A stretch of DNA of 64,000 nt, taken from positions 1,599,655 to 1,663,654 of the forward strand of contig NZ_CP063533.1 in NCBI RefSeq assembly GCF_028751035.1. The letters are read 5' to 3'. Numbering within the stretch: the stretch's first letter is position 1; every line of letters begins with the position of its first letter. The notes beneath the pieces are model-generated. The model had not been told where the DNA came from, did no database searches, and was given only the letters and a program-made list of their open reading frames with translations. Both the position numbers and the translations under genes were made by a program. This DNA is from Helicobacter winghamensis ATCC BAA-430. Its GTDB lineage: Bacteria; Campylobacterota; Campylobacteria; Campylobacterales; Helicobacteraceae. Shown here piece after piece: positions 9,314 through 20,011 of the stretch.

Positions 9314-9874
9314 TTAATAGCTTTTTTCAATCAAATCACAAAGAATATGCCCCATTAAAATGTGCATTTCTTGGATTCTTGGCGTATCATTACTTGGAGA
9401 GATTAATAACACATCACAAAAATTTTGCATAGCCCCACCATCTCTGCCACTAAAACCTAAAGTCTTGCAGCCCATTTTGCGTGCCTTTTCTAGCGCGTTT
9501 AGCACATTTTTACTATTTCCGCTTGTTGAGATTCCCCATAGCAAATCCCCATTTCTTGCCAAGGCTTCACATTGCCTAGAAAACACACAATCATAGCCAT
9601 AATCGTTGCCAATAGCTGTAAGCGCACTTGTATCTGTTGTAAGAGCTATGGCACTAAGCCCTTGTCTCTCCTTTTTATAACGCCCTGTAAGCTCTGCGGC
9701 AATGTGTTGTGCGTCTGCGGCACTTCCGCCATTGCCGCAAAGTAAAATCTTGCCTCCACTTTTAAGTGTGTCAATTAGCATTTTTGCCGCCACTTCTAAG
9801 CTAGGCACGAGAGATTCTAATTTTTTGGCACTTTGTAAATGTGCTTGTATTTCACTTAAAATTAATGTTTGCAT
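9314..9874 (-). CDS. gmhA: Phosphoheptose isomerase
   Basis: Converts sedoheptulose 7-phosphate to D-glycero-D-manno-heptose 7-phosphate, the first step to ADP-heptose for LPS inner core. 186 residues; SIS domain with [17 protein letters not shown] (46-62), including the conserved His57 and Glu61, and TSGNSKNV further on. Third gene of hldD-hldE-gmhA. Confidence 0.96.
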   Translation of the reverse strand: MQTLILSEIQAHLQSAKKLESLVPSLEVAAKMLIDTLKSGGKILLCGNGGSAADAQHIAAELTGRYKKERQGLSAIALTTDTSALTAIGNDYGYDCVFSRQCEALARNGDLLWGISTSGNSKNVLNALEKARKMGCKTLGFSGRDGGAMQNFCDVLLISPSNDTPRIQEMHILMGHILCDLIEKSY

Positions 9875-9884
9875 TATGATTCCT

Positions 9885-11423
9885 TTATAAACTCTTAATT
9901 TTTTGGATTAAATGCGTTGTGCTTTTGCCCTCTATAACATCAATCAAACGCACTTCCTTGCTAAATTTTGCGCCCACAACTTCTTTATTTGCATAATCCG
10001 CACCCTTAACAAGAACATCAGGGCGGATTTTTGCAATCAGCCACTCTGGCGTGTCTGCATCAAACACTACCACAAAATCCACACATTCTAAAGCACAAAG
10101 TTGCGCGATTCTATCCCTTTGGCAATTCACAGGACGCAACTCCCCTTTTAAGCGTTTAATGGAAGCATCGCTATTTAATCCAACAATTAGTAAATCCCCT
10201 AATTTACGCGCCTTGTGGAGATAATCCAAATGCCCTAAATGCAAAAGATCAAAACAACCATTAGTAAAAATCACCTTAAACCCTTCTTGCTTTAACTGCT
10301 CTAAGCTCTCTAAAAAGGGCGTAAAATCACTCTCTCTAATCCACTTATCCCCATAAAAATTAAGTGTTTTGCGTTTTAAAATCTTGCTAATTTGCGAGCT
10401 AAAACCAAAACTATTTTGCTCTACATCAAAGATTTTTAAAAACTCTGTATTTGCAAGTGTAGAATCTAAAAGATTATTGCGCTTTAAATACGCAAAAATC
10501 TCTTGCTTGCTTGCTGTTGCTGAACCTAATTTGCTAACCACCACAGCAGCAGCAGCATTTGCAAAATACACGCTTTGAGAGATTGGCTCACCTAAAGCTA
10601 ACATATAGGCTAATGATGCAATCACCGTATCTCCAGCCCCAGTTACATCAAAGACTTCCCGCGCAATAGTTGGAATCCTTTTTATCTCTTGTGTTGTGCT
10701 ATCTTTAAAAGCGATTCCATCTTCGCTAAGTGTGATTAAAGAAATCTCTAAATCACACAAATCCTGCAAGCATACAAGGGCTTCTTTTAAGCTTTTTTCA
10801 TCGCAAATTGTGATACTGGTGGCTTCTGCGGCTTCCTTTTTATTGGGCGTTAGCAGTGTTGCGCCTTTGTATTTTGTGTAATCCCTGCCCTTTGGATCAG
10901 CCAGTATTTTTACACCTTTGCTTTTTGCTAGGGCAATTAAGCGTTGTGTAAGCTCCACACTTAGCACACCTTTTTGATAATCGCTTAACACAATACACGC
11001 GATGTTGGAATCCAAAATCAACGCCTCTGTGAATTTTAAAATAAATGCTTCGCCCTCTTTTGTAATTTTCGTCTTATCCTCCCTATCCACACGCACAACT
11101 TGCTGATGCCCGGCGATGATGCGCGATTTTTGCGTGGTTGGGCGATTATTTTCAAAAAAGATTCCATCTGTGTGAATCCCTAGCTTTTCTAGCTCTGCTT
11201 TTAGCGTGCTTCCCGCCTCATCTTCTCCTGCAATTCCACAAATCCAAACGCTAGAATCTAAACTCACAAGATTGCTTGCCACATTACACGCACCGCCTAA
11301 ATTTAGGGATTCTTTTTTTACATCAATGACTTGCACAGGGGCTTCTGGAGAAATACGCTCACAATTTCCCCAAATGTAATGATCTAAAATTAAATCCCCA
11401 ACAACTAAAATCTTTGGCTTCAC
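9885..11423 (-). CDS. hldE: Bifunctional heptose-7-phosphate kinase / heptose-1-phosphate adenylyltransferase
   Basis: 512 residues with two domains. The N-terminal PfkB/ribokinase-type kinase (about 1-320) has [11 protein letters not shown] and the anion-hole motif [13 protein letters not shown]. The C-terminal nucleotidyltransferase (about 375-512) has [16 protein letters not shown] with the HxGH ATP site. Kinase and adenylyltransferase steps flank a phosphatase step (GmhB) whose gene is not in this cluster. Four bases separate it from hldD and ten from gmhA. Confidence 0.96.
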   Translation of the reverse strand: MKPKILVVGDLILDHYIWGNCERISPEAPVQVIDVKKESLNLGGACNVASNLVSLDSSVWICGIAGEDEAGSTLKAELEKLGIHTDGIFFENNRPTTQKSRIIAGHQQVVRVDREDKTKITKEGEAFILKFTEALILDSNIACIVLSDYQKGVLSVELTQRLIALAKSKGVKILADPKGRDYTKYKGATLLTPNKKEAAEATSITICDEKSLKEALVCLQDLCDLEISLITLSEDGIAFKDSTTQEIKRIPTIAREVFDVTGAGDTVIASLAYMLALGEPISQSVYFANAAAAVVVSKLGSATASKQEIFAYLKRNNLLDSTLANTEFLKIFDVEQNSFGFSSQISKILKRKTLNFYGDKWIRESDFTPFLESLEQLKQEGFKVIFTNGCFDLLHLGHLDYLHKARKLGDLLIVGLNSDASIKRLKGELRPVNCQRDRIAQLCALECVDFVVVFDADTPEWLIAKIRPDVLVKGADYANKEVVGAKFSKEVRLIDVIEGKSTTHLIQKIKSL

Positions 11424-11427
11424 TTAC

Positions 11428-12441
11428 TTATCCTACAATTGCATTCCACAAGCCATTTGCGTGGATTGCCTTAATTTCAGGCAAATAATTTTTCACCCCA
11501 ACTTCTAAAGAAAAGCGCGGAGTGTAACCTAAAAATTCCTTTGTCAGCGTGATATTTGCCTCTGTGTGTGTTTGAAAAAACGCATAAGGATTATCAAAAT
11601 ACTCCACTTCAAACTCCCCTAAATCCATTTTCAAACACGCAATAATATCGTTAAAAGAGCGCGCATTGCCACTTCCTACATTATACACACCACTTTTTTT
11701 AGATTCCATTGCCTTGATATTTGCTTGAATCACATCTTCAATATACACAAAATCACGCTTTTGCTCTCCCATTTTAAAAAGTCTCACCCTTTTTTGCTCT
11801 AGGGCTTGCAATCCAAGCTGTAAAATCATTGACGCGGTTTTGCCTTTATAGACCTCTTTGTTTCCATACACATTAAAATAACGCAAGCCCACAATGCTTA
11901 AATTAGGGTATTGCTGCAAATATTTTTGCGTAAGATTATCCATCATTAGCTTTGAAAATCCATACACATTTTCTGGAATCTCTCCGCTTCCTATGCTATT
12001 TGGCGCAGGGGAATTTCCATACACTCCCGCACTTGAAGCATAAATCATTTTTGCCCCTTGACGCACGCATAAATCTAGCAAATCCTTATAAGCATTAACA
12101 TTTGCGCGCAACACCGCTTCTTGATCCATCACCGTTGTATCAGAGATTGCTGCTTGATGAAAGATATAGTCAAAATTATAAGATTCTAAACGCTCTAAAT
12201 CTGCTTTATTTGTTATATCTCCAGCAATCACTTCACCTTTAAAATCTAATAAATTCTTAAAATGCCCAAGCGATTTAAAATGCCCATTACTAAAGGTTTT
12301 CTCGCTTCTAAAGCTATCAAAAACAACAACTTCTGCCTTATGGTATTTTTGAAAATAAAGTGCTAAATTTGAACCAATAAATCCAACCCCACCTGTAATT
12401 AAAATCTTTTTGCCTTCTAAAGAATCATTAATATATTGCAT
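11428..12441 (-). CDS. hldD: ADP-L-glycero-D-manno-heptose-6-epimerase
   Basis: Last step to ADP-L,D-heptose for the LPS core. 337 residues; short-chain dehydrogenase fold with NAD motif ITGGVGFIGSNLA (about 15-27), the catalytic YGFSK, and GLRYFNVYG typical of the family. First gene of the heptose operon, with TAGGAGATAAA just before the ATG as a strong ribosome binding site. Confidence 0.95.
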   Translation of the reverse strand: MQYINDSLEGKKILITGGVGFIGSNLALYFQKYHKAEVVVFDSFRSEKTFSNGHFKSLGHFKNLLDFKGEVIAGDITNKADLERLESYNFDYIFHQAAISDTTVMDQEAVLRANVNAYKDLLDLCVRQGAKMIYASSAGVYGNSPAPNSIGSGEIPENVYGFSKLMMDNLTQKYLQQYPNLSIVGLRYFNVYGNKEVYKGKTASMILQLGLQALEQKRVRLFKMGEQKRDFVYIEDVIQANIKAMESKKSGVYNVGSGNARSFNDIIACLKMDLGEFEVEYFDNPYAFFQTHTEANITLTKEFLGYTPRFSLEVGVKNYLPEIKAIHANGLWNAIVG

Positions 12442-12551
12442 TTTATCTCCTAAAAAACTTTTAATAATTCTGACGATTATAACAAAAACCGCGCAAAAAT
12501 GCGTATTTTATGTTATATTTATAAAAATTTTATATTTTAAGGGTTGCTACT

Positions 12552-13361
12552 ATGCAAAGTCTCATTAGTGCTGATATTGAAGCACTTCCTCCCTTGCCAC
12601 AAACCATATCTGAACTTCAAAAAGTCTGCCTAGATGAAGAAACCACTATAAAGCAGGTTGCTAACATTATAGAAAAAGATCCCTTTTTAACCGCAGAATT
12701 AATAAAATACGCAAACTCTCCCATTTATGGTTATGCAAGACAAATACACTCTGTGTTTCAAGCAGTTTCTATGTTTGGAATCTCCACCGCAAAAGGATTA
12801 GCCATAGCAAGTGCTGTTAAATCTAGCTTCCAAATTGATTTAAGCCCTTATAAAATCAGCACAAAGGATTTTGTAAATAGCGCAAACTTAAAAAGTGCGT
12901 TTTTGCTTCAATGGTATGACAACAAAAGAGAGTTTTTAGGGATTTTAATACCTTGTGCGCTTGTAATGCACATCGGAATGGTTGTGATTACAGATTGTTT
13001 AAAAAAGCAAAATAAAGAGCTAGAGTTCGCACAACAATTTGACCCAAAAGACTTCTTAGAATCCGAAAATAGGCTCATAAATTGTAATCAATTTAAGATT
13101 TTAGGGCTTTTATTTGAACACTGGAATTTTGAAAGCACAATGGTGCAAACTGCAAATCATCTCTTAAGCGATGAATTACCAACAAATTTAGCATCCTATG
13201 TCTATCCACTAAGGGTGATAAACGCGCTTATTAGCCCTTTTAGCATTGCTAATGAAGCGCAAATCCAAGCCGCCTTGCAAAATGCACGCAACTATCAATT
13301 AAACCTAGAATCTTTTAATGCCACACTTGAAAACCTTGAAACGCTTCAAAAGTTAGTCTAA
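12552..13361 (+). CDS. HDOD-domain protein
   Basis: 269 residues, nearly all one HDOD domain (about 8-205): PPLPQTISELQKVCLDEET at the start and ANSPIYGYARQIHSVFQAV. HDOD domains resemble HD phosphohydrolases but lack the metal residues and are usually scaffolds in stress, motility or cyclic-nucleotide signalling. No fused output domain is present. AT-rich DNA at 12500-12540 holds the probable promoter. Convergent with ispG, one base apart. Confidence 0.85.
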   Translation: MQSLISADIEALPPLPQTISELQKVCLDEETTIKQVANIIEKDPFLTAELIKYANSPIYGYARQIHSVFQAVSMFGISTAKGLAIASAVKSSFQIDLSPYKISTKDFVNSANLKSAFLLQWYDNKREFLGILIPCALVMHIGMVVITDCLKKQNKELEFAQQFDPKDFLESENRLINCNQFKILGLLFEHWNFESTMVQTANHLLSDELPTNLASYVYPLRVINALISPFSIANEAQIQAALQNARNYQLNLESFNATLENLETLQKLV

Positions 13362-13362
13362 T

Positions 13363-14457
13363 CTATCTCCCTTCTTTTTGGGCTTGTAGCATTTCACTTT
13401 CTGTTTTTACCACTTCCTTAATAAAGACATCAATCAGCTCATCTTGCTTGTATTTTCCAACAATCTCACCCTTTTTAATCACAAGCCCATCGCCATTCCC
13501 AAAGGCAATAGCAACATCAGCGTGCTTTGCCTCACCCAGAGCATTCACAGCGCAACCCATTACAGAGAGTTGCATTGGTGCGGTGATTTTTGGCATTCTC
13601 TCTTTTAATTCCTTTAAAATCGGCACTAAATCTGCTTGTAATCTCCCACAAGTAGGGCAAGAGATATAAGTAATCCCTTCCTTTTGTCGCCCACTATAAC
13701 GCAAGATTCCACGCGCAACTTCAATCTCTTTTTCTAGCTCCCCTGTGATAGAAACACGCATTGTATCGCCAATTCCCTCCATTAAAAGCCCACCTAATGC
13801 CATAGAGCTTTTAATCATAGAAGATTCCAAATCACCAGCTTCTGTAACCCCTAAATGAAAAGGATACTCCACTAAAGGACGCAACATTCTATAAGCCGCT
13901 ATTGTGCGTTCCACATCGCTTGCTTTTAGGGATACTTTAAGGTTTGTAAATCCAAAATCTTCTAAAAGCTTGATATTATACAAAGCGGATTCCACCATTC
14001 CCTTGGGCGTTGCGCCATATCTTTCTTCAAATTGCTTCTCTAAGCTTCCAGCATTTACGCCAATTCTAATAGGAATCTCTCTTTCTTGGCACGCATTAAC
14101 CACAGCTTTAATCTTCTCTTTTGAGCCAATGTTGCCGGGATTTATGCGGATACAATCCACAGATTCTGCAGCAATTAGTGCAAACTTATAGCGGAAGTGA
14201 ATATCGGCAACAAGGGGCAAGGAAATCATACTTTTGAGTGCTTTTAGTGCGTTTGCATCTTCAATATCACTCACAGCTACACGCACAATATCACACCCTG
14301 CAAGTTGCAAGCGATCAATTTGTGCCTTTGTTGTCTCTAAATCAGCAGTTTTGCTAAAAGTCATACTCTGCACAGAAATAGGTGCATCACCACCTATTAA
14401 CACATTTCCAACTACAATTTGCTTTGTTTTATAACGCTTTTTCAAAATGGATTCCAA
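13363..14457 (-). CDS. ispG: 4-hydroxy-3-methylbut-2-en-1-yl diphosphate synthase
   Basis: Penultimate enzyme of the MEP isoprenoid pathway, a 4Fe-4S reductive dehydratase. 364 residues, the bacterial short form. N-terminal TIM barrel ([27 protein letters not shown]) and the C-terminal cluster-binding Cys in SCPTCGR and [11 protein letters not shown]. It starts directly after the stop of the WD40 protein gene (adjacent bases), so the two are probably co-transcribed. Confidence 0.96.
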   Translation of the reverse strand: MESILKKRYKTKQIVVGNVLIGGDAPISVQSMTFSKTADLETTKAQIDRLQLAGCDIVRVAVSDIEDANALKALKSMISLPLVADIHFRYKFALIAAESVDCIRINPGNIGSKEKIKAVVNACQEREIPIRIGVNAGSLEKQFEERYGATPKGMVESALYNIKLLEDFGFTNLKVSLKASDVERTIAAYRMLRPLVEYPFHLGVTEAGDLESSMIKSSMALGGLLMEGIGDTMRVSITGELEKEIEVARGILRYSGRQKEGITYISCPTCGRLQADLVPILKELKERMPKITAPMQLSVMGCAVNALGEAKHADVAIAFGNGDGLVIKKGEIVGKYKQDELIDVFIKEVVKTESEMLQAQKEGR

Positions 14458-16635
14458 CTATTTACCCTCTTCTTCGTGCTGATGAAGTGGCTCATCGCCA
14501 ATGGCTAGCAAGGAATCGGCGATAATTGTTGTAAGATAGCCTTTAGGATTGCCTTCAAATGGAATGCTATCTAATTCTTTTTGCAAGCCCATCTCGCTAA
14601 CAACTTTCTTTAATTCTTCATCTTTACCATAACGCTCAATATAATATTGAAAAGTCTCTTTCCAAGAAATATTTTCTAACGCCCCTGTTTTTCCCGGTGC
14701 ATTTTTTGTAAATTCTGCCAAATATGCAATTTTTAAAATCGCTGCAATCTTATCTGCCCAGCATTCAATATGTAAATAGTCTTTTAAATTATCCAAAGCA
14801 CTCTTGCCATTGCCAGCAACAGCAAAGTTAAAGGCAATTTTCTCGTGCTTTTTAAAAGTATCATAGAGCATTTTATATTCTGGCATTGAACGCAACTCAT
14901 AATGCTCTTCTGCAAGTTTAAATGCTTCACTTAGCTTGCGTTCTCTGCACGCTTGTGAAAAATCCTGCTTAAGCTGAATAACCCTAACTTTAGAATTTGC
15001 TTCATTTCTAAAAGGTGCCATAGAAGCTAGTAATTTACACACTTCAAGAGCTTTTGCAAACTCATTTTGATTTTCTAGTGCATTAACCCTTTGGATAATT
15101 TGATCCCCAATTAAAAGCGCGCTTTTATAGATAAGCACATCTTTTAAAAAGGGGAAGCGTTCTGTCATTTTAAAATATTCTACAAAGTTTTTTGCGCGAT
15201 ATTCTTTATCAGCTTGCACATATTTATCACTGTTTCTAAGTAACATCATTGCAGAATCCTTTTTGCATTTTACAAGCGTGAAAGGGCGCAACAAGTCTTG
15301 TGCTTTTGCTAAGTTTCCTTGTGGATCTTGGAATAATAAGCGTTTGCAAACTTCAAAAGTCTTATTCCACAAATTCTCTACCTCTTCATAGGCAAGCGTA
15401 TCTTTTAAATAAGGGTGTTGTTCGCTTAGGCGATAAGCTTCTGTGTAGTTTTTGGCTTCTAATGCATCCATAAATTTTGCTGTAAATTCCTTTTGTTGCC
15501 AATAATAATCAAACTCTTCTTTTTTAGCTTTATCTAACATAAAAGGCTCAATAGCCGCTGTTGCTTCTTGCATTTGATCTTTTGCTAGAAAATCAATGGC
15601 TTTTGCTAGGGCTTCTTTCCATTGCGATTCCAACTTTGTGCAATACACATTATCCGTTTTTAAGAAAATATTTTTTTGCTGAATCACACCTAATGCACCC
15701 TTTAAATCATCTTTATTTAAAAGTTCAAGCATTTCATCGCGCGCTTCATCAATATCTACAATCTCAACTGCACCATCAGAGTAACCAAGATAAAGCAAGT
15801 TTTCATCAAAACGCATTGTGGTAATTCCACTTTGCTCTAAAGAGATAGAATCTATTAACACATTATCGCTTAGGCGGATAATCCTAAGTTGCTTATCCTT
15901 ACCCCCAACAATGGCAAATTCTTCGTCCGCAAGCTTATGGCAAGTTGTAAGCCAAGCACCTTGAAGCAACATTTCGCTAATAATTTTGTCTTCTTTAATA
16001 TCATAAATTATAATTTTGCCCTCTTTTGTTACGCAAAATAACTTCGTATTTTCTGCATAAAAAAACGCGTCTTCAATAAGATAGTCTATTTTTAGTGTGG
16101 CAACTTGCGTGTTTTTAACAATATTAAAGATTGTCGCACTCTTTCCATAGCACGCTGAAAGAATTAGACTATCATCTTCGCTAAAAACAATAGATGAAAT
16201 CGTATCTGGCAAAGGTGGAAGACTTAAAATTAATTGATGATTATCCGCAGAATATACCAGCACACGCCCATCTTCACCTCCTGTTGCAAGCAGTCCATCA
16301 TCGTGAGAATAAACAATTTTTGAAATTTGTAATTTTTGCCAAGTAAGTTGAGCAATAGGGGCAATATTGGAATCGGTTTTTACTATAACACCTTTTGTAG
16401 ATTTTGTAAAACCTAGGGCAACTTTTTCTGTCGCATAAGAAACTGCTGTAGCTTTGCTAAAATGGTGCAAAGGCTCAATATCTTTTACAAGCTGTAATGC
16501 GCTATCAACCACATAATGTTCTTTTGCAAATTTAGAAACATTATAAAAATTATCCACACAAATTACAAAATCCTTGCCAATTCCTATTCCTAACGCGCTT
16601 CCAACAAGTCTTATCTTTCCCTTTATCGGAAACAT
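14458..16635 (-). CDS. Large WD40-repeat protein with a helical C-terminal region, function unknown
   Basis: 725 residues, no signal peptide or membrane segment, so cytoplasmic. Residues about 75-300 are WD40-like blades (LLATGGEDGRVLVYSADN, YLGYSDGAVEIVDI), enough for one propeller. Residues about 305-725 are highly charged, alpha-helical and built of repeated units with recurring segments such as YTEAYRLSEQHPYL, YFKMTERFPFL and SEAFKLAEEHYEL, pointing to a TPR-like solenoid. This is a protein-interaction architecture without an enzyme. Genomic neighbours (ispG downstream, gltX upstream) do not explain it. I do not recognise a named family. Confidence 0.75.
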   Translation of the reverse strand: MFPIKGKIRLVGSALGIGIGKDFVICVDNFYNVSKFAKEHYVVDSALQLVKDIEPLHHFSKATAVSYATEKVALGFTKSTKGVIVKTDSNIAPIAQLTWQKLQISKIVYSHDDGLLATGGEDGRVLVYSADNHQLILSLPPLPDTISSIVFSEDDSLILSACYGKSATIFNIVKNTQVATLKIDYLIEDAFFYAENTKLFCVTKEGKIIIYDIKEDKIISEMLLQGAWLTTCHKLADEEFAIVGGKDKQLRIIRLSDNVLIDSISLEQSGITTMRFDENLLYLGYSDGAVEIVDIDEARDEMLELLNKDDLKGALGVIQQKNIFLKTDNVYCTKLESQWKEALAKAIDFLAKDQMQEATAAIEPFMLDKAKKEEFDYYWQQKEFTAKFMDALEAKNYTEAYRLSEQHPYLKDTLAYEEVENLWNKTFEVCKRLLFQDPQGNLAKAQDLLRPFTLVKCKKDSAMMLLRNSDKYVQADKEYRAKNFVEYFKMTERFPFLKDVLIYKSALLIGDQIIQRVNALENQNEFAKALEVCKLLASMAPFRNEANSKVRVIQLKQDFSQACRERKLSEAFKLAEEHYELRSMPEYKMLYDTFKKHEKIAFNFAVAGNGKSALDNLKDYLHIECWADKIAAILKIAYLAEFTKNAPGKTGALENISWKETFQYYIERYGKDEELKKVVSEMGLQKELDSIPFEGNPKGYLTTIIADSLLAIGDEPLHQHEEEGK

Positions 16636-16700
16636 TACAAACTCCTATCTCAAAATTCCTAACTAATAATCATTATACCCTTTATTCTTTTAAACCTATT

Positions 16701-18122
16701 TTAGAATGATTTTTCTTCTTTGCCAATATCTTGCAAACTCTCTAATGCCTTTAAAATCCGCTCTTTTGTTGCCTCAATTCCTAAAGCTGCAATAAGTGGT
16801 GCAATTCCAACTCCACCGCTACTTCCCAACATTGCATAGCGCAAAGGCATAAATAAACTTTTTGCCTTTAATCCTTGAAAATCCGCAAATGCTGCAATCT
16901 CACTCTCTACCTCTTGCGGGGTTTTTAAAGGTTTTTTAAGTGCATTTAAATATACAAGAAATTCTTTAAAAAAATGAATGTTTTCATCATTTTTGACTTT
17001 TTGGTGCAATTTTTGATCAAAGGATTCCACAGGATTTAAGCATTTTTTTAAAATCTCTACAAACTCCACTAAAGTTTTTGAGCGCTCTTTAATCTCTGGG
17101 TATAAAATCTCTTGCACTTCTTGATTTGGCACATTTGTACCATAAAAAGGTAGAATCACATTTAAGGATTCCGTATTTAGCATATTTAGATAATGCGCAT
17201 TTAGCCAAAGAAGTTTTTCTGCATTGTAAGAAGAGGGAGCAGAGTTTAAGTTGCTAGGATCAAAAAACTCTAGCATTTCTTGCATTGAAAAAATTTCTTG
17301 ATCCCCATAGCTCCAGCCCAAACGCACTAAGAAATTTAAAAGGGCTTGGGGCAAATACCCTAAATCTTTATACTCCATTACACTCATTGCGCCATCGCGC
17401 TTGCTTAGTTTTTTACCTTGCGGGCTTAAAATCATCGGCACATGAAAAAAGCGTGGCACTTCAAATCCCAATGCTTCATACACCACAATTTGTTTGGGCG
17501 TATTACTCAAATGGTCATCTCCACGGATTACATCAGTTACTCCCATTAGCGCATCATCAATTGCAACAACAAAATTATAAGTAGGTGTGCCATCACTTCT
17601 TGCGATAATAAAATCATCTAATTCCTTAGCGCTAATGCGCATTTCCCCTTTTACGCCATCTTTAAACACAATCTCGCCCTCAAGTGGAGCTTTAATTCTA
17701 ACAACAGGTTTCACACCCTCTGGTGGCGTGCCATTAAAATCTCTATAACGCCTATCATATTGCCACACTTGCCCATTTGCTTCAGCTTCTTTGCGTTTTT
17801 CCTCTAATTCCTCTTTTTGCATATAGCAATAATACGCCTTGCCAGCTTTTAAAAGCTTTTCTACATATTCTGTATATAGAGAGAATCTTTGGCTTTGATA
17901 CACCACTTCACCATCATAATCCATTCCTACCCAATCAAAAGCTTGAATGATTGCATCTTTAGCATCTGTGGAGTTACGCGCCAAATCTGTATCCTCAATG
18001 CGCAATAAAAACTTCCCCCCATTTGCCCTAGCATACAAATAATTAAACAATGCCGTGCGCAATCCTCCAATGTGCAAATAACCTGTGGGGGATGGCGCAA
18101 AACGCGTTACAATATTGTTCAT
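16701..18122 (-). CDS. gltX: Glutamyl-tRNA synthetase
   Basis: Charges tRNA-Glu. 473 residues, class I: RFAPSPTGYLHIGGLRTA (7-24) holds the HIGH motif and KLSKRDGAM the KMSKS-like loop. Campylobacterota lack GlnRS and use a GltX with the GatCAB amidotransferase to make Gln-tRNA; gatB is at 28234. The N-terminus resembles the GltX1 (tRNA-Glu) type. AAGGAG precedes the ATG, and a perfect 16-base palindrome lies 14 bases upstream of the start. Confidence 0.95.
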   Translation of the reverse strand: MNNIVTRFAPSPTGYLHIGGLRTALFNYLYARANGGKFLLRIEDTDLARNSTDAKDAIIQAFDWVGMDYDGEVVYQSQRFSLYTEYVEKLLKAGKAYYCYMQKEELEEKRKEAEANGQVWQYDRRYRDFNGTPPEGVKPVVRIKAPLEGEIVFKDGVKGEMRISAKELDDFIIARSDGTPTYNFVVAIDDALMGVTDVIRGDDHLSNTPKQIVVYEALGFEVPRFFHVPMILSPQGKKLSKRDGAMSVMEYKDLGYLPQALLNFLVRLGWSYGDQEIFSMQEMLEFFDPSNLNSAPSSYNAEKLLWLNAHYLNMLNTESLNVILPFYGTNVPNQEVQEILYPEIKERSKTLVEFVEILKKCLNPVESFDQKLHQKVKNDENIHFFKEFLVYLNALKKPLKTPQEVESEIAAFADFQGLKAKSLFMPLRYAMLGSSGGVGIAPLIAALGIEATKERILKALESLQDIGKEEKSF

Positions 18123-18135
18123 AAATGCTCCTTAA

Positions 18136-18151
18136 TAAGGATTAATCCTTA
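18136..18151. promoter_or_regulatory. Perfect 16-bp palindrome upstream of gltX
   Basis: TAAGGATTAATCCTTA is fully self-complementary and lies in the gltX 5' leader, in the intergenic region shared with the divergent ilvI gene. It could be an operator or a leader hairpin; no regulator is known to me. Confidence 0.4.
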
Positions 18152-18316
18152 AATCTTAATATGGAATCTTATCTTAAAGATTCTAAATTTTTGCCCTAAA
18201 ATTACAGAATCTAGAGCAAGAAAATCCATAAATGGCTACCTTAAACTTAGAACATTAAAAGCGTTGTTAAAGTTTTGTTAAAGTAGAATCAACCAAAAAT
18301 TAATTTAGGAATATTT

Positions 18317-20008
18317 ATGCGCTTAAATGGTTCTGAAATGGTAATGCACGCCCTTAAAAATGAGGGCGTAAAAGTAGTTTTTGGCTATCCGGGCGGAGCT
18401 GCGTTAAATCTTTATGATGAAATTTATAAACAAAACTTCTTTGAACATATCCTAACACGCCATGAACAAGCTGCAGTACACGCGGCAGATGGTTATGCTA
18501 GAGCTAGTGGCAAAGTGGGAGTTGCTATTGTTACAAGTGGTCCGGGATTTACAAACACCATTACAGGTATTGCAACAGCTTATATGGATTCCATTCCGCT
18601 AGTGATTATTAGCGGACAAGTGCCTACAAGTCTAATAGGAACAGATGCGTTTCAAGAAATTGATGCAGTTGGAATCTCACGCCCTTGCACAAAGCATAAT
18701 TATCTTGTTAAAAGCATTGAAGAATTGCCTAGAATCCTAAAAGAAGCCTTTTATATTGCACGAAGCGGACGACCGGGACCTGTACATATTGACTTACCAA
18801 AAGATATTAGTGCAACAATAGGCGAGTTTGATTATCCAAATGAGATTAAACTCCAAACTTATAAGCCCACTTACAAGGGCAATTTAAGACAAATCAAAAA
18901 AGCTGCAGAGGCTATAAAATCTGCCAAAAAACCTTTGCTCTATCTTGGCGGTGGCGCCATTGCTTCAGAGAGTGCGGAGACTATCAAAGAATTGTGCGAA
19001 ACCACACAAATTCCAGCTATTGAAACACTAATGGCGCGCGGAATCCTATCGCATAATCACCCTAATTTATTGGGAATGGTGGGAATGCACGGAAGCTATG
19101 TTGCAAATATGGCAATGAGTGAAGCAGATTTACTCATAGCACTTGGTGCGCGATTTGATGATAGAGTTACAGGAAAACTTAGCGAGTTTGCAAAATATGC
19201 ACAAATCATTCACATTGATATTGATCCAAGTAGCATTAGCAAAATTGTGAATGCAAATTATCCTATTGTTGGGGATATTAAAAGCGTTTTAGAAGAGCTG
19301 CTTCCACTTTTGCGCGAAGGATATAATCCTAAAACTACACTTTCGTGGAGAGAGCAATTAGAGCGTTATAGAAAACTTCATCCTTTGAGCTATCAAGATT
19401 CCATAACTCCACTAAAACCACAATGGGTACTTGAAAAGCTTGGTGAAATGCTAGGCGATTCTGCTCTTATTAGCACAGATGTGGGACAGCATCAAATGTG
19501 GACAGCGCAGTTTTATCCTTTTTCTAAACCTAGACAATTTATCACAAGTGGTGGCTTAGGCACTATGGGCTTTGGCTTGCCTGCTGCAATGGGAGCAAAA
19601 AAGGCATTCCCTGATAAAATCTCTATTAATATTAGTGGCGATGGTTCAATTTTAATGAATATCCAAGAATTAATGACTTGTTCTGTGTATAAAATCCCTG
19701 TAGTTAATATCGTGCTAAATAATAATTATTTAGGAATGGTTAGGCAATGGCAGACTTTCTTTTATGAAAATCGCTATTCTGAAACAAATTTAGAACAACA
19801 GCCAGATTTTGTGAAACTTGTGGAGTCTTTTGGTGGCTATGGAAAAGTGTGTTACACAAAAGATGATTTTACAAATGCTTTGCAAGAAGCAATTGCCTCT
19901 AATAAGCCTTCCTTTCTTGATGTGCGTATTGATAGAATGGAAAATGTCTTGCCAATGGTGCCAACAGGTGGCGCGCTGTTTAATATGATGTTAGAATATA
20001 AGGAGTAA
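18317..20008 (+). CDS. ilvI: Acetolactate synthase large (catalytic) subunit
   Basis: First common step of valine/isoleucine/leucine synthesis, a ThDP, Mg and FAD enzyme. 563 residues, normal length. Seen are the catalytic Glu segment HEQAAVHAADGYAR near 50, GARFDDRVTG in the FAD domain, and the ThDP motif GDGSILMNIQELMT with NNNYLGMVRQW after it. It starts a three-gene unit ilvI-ilvH-lpxD, the order also known from Campylobacter jejuni. Confidence 0.95.
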   Translation: MRLNGSEMVMHALKNEGVKVVFGYPGGAALNLYDEIYKQNFFEHILTRHEQAAVHAADGYARASGKVGVAIVTSGPGFTNTITGIATAYMDSIPLVIISGQVPTSLIGTDAFQEIDAVGISRPCTKHNYLVKSIEELPRILKEAFYIARSGRPGPVHIDLPKDISATIGEFDYPNEIKLQTYKPTYKGNLRQIKKAAEAIKSAKKPLLYLGGGAIASESAETIKELCETTQIPAIETLMARGILSHNHPNLLGMVGMHGSYVANMAMSEADLLIALGARFDDRVTGKLSEFAKYAQIIHIDIDPSSISKIVNANYPIVGDIKSVLEELLPLLREGYNPKTTLSWREQLERYRKLHPLSYQDSITPLKPQWVLEKLGEMLGDSALISTDVGQHQMWTAQFYPFSKPRQFITSGGLGTMGFGLPAAMGAKKAFPDKISINISGDGSILMNIQELMTCSVYKIPVVNIVLNNNYLGMVRQWQTFFYENRYSETNLEQQPDFVKLVESFGGYGKVCYTKDDFTNALQEAIASNKPSFLDVRIDRMENVLPMVPTGGALFNMMLEYKE

Positions 20009-20011
20009 GCA

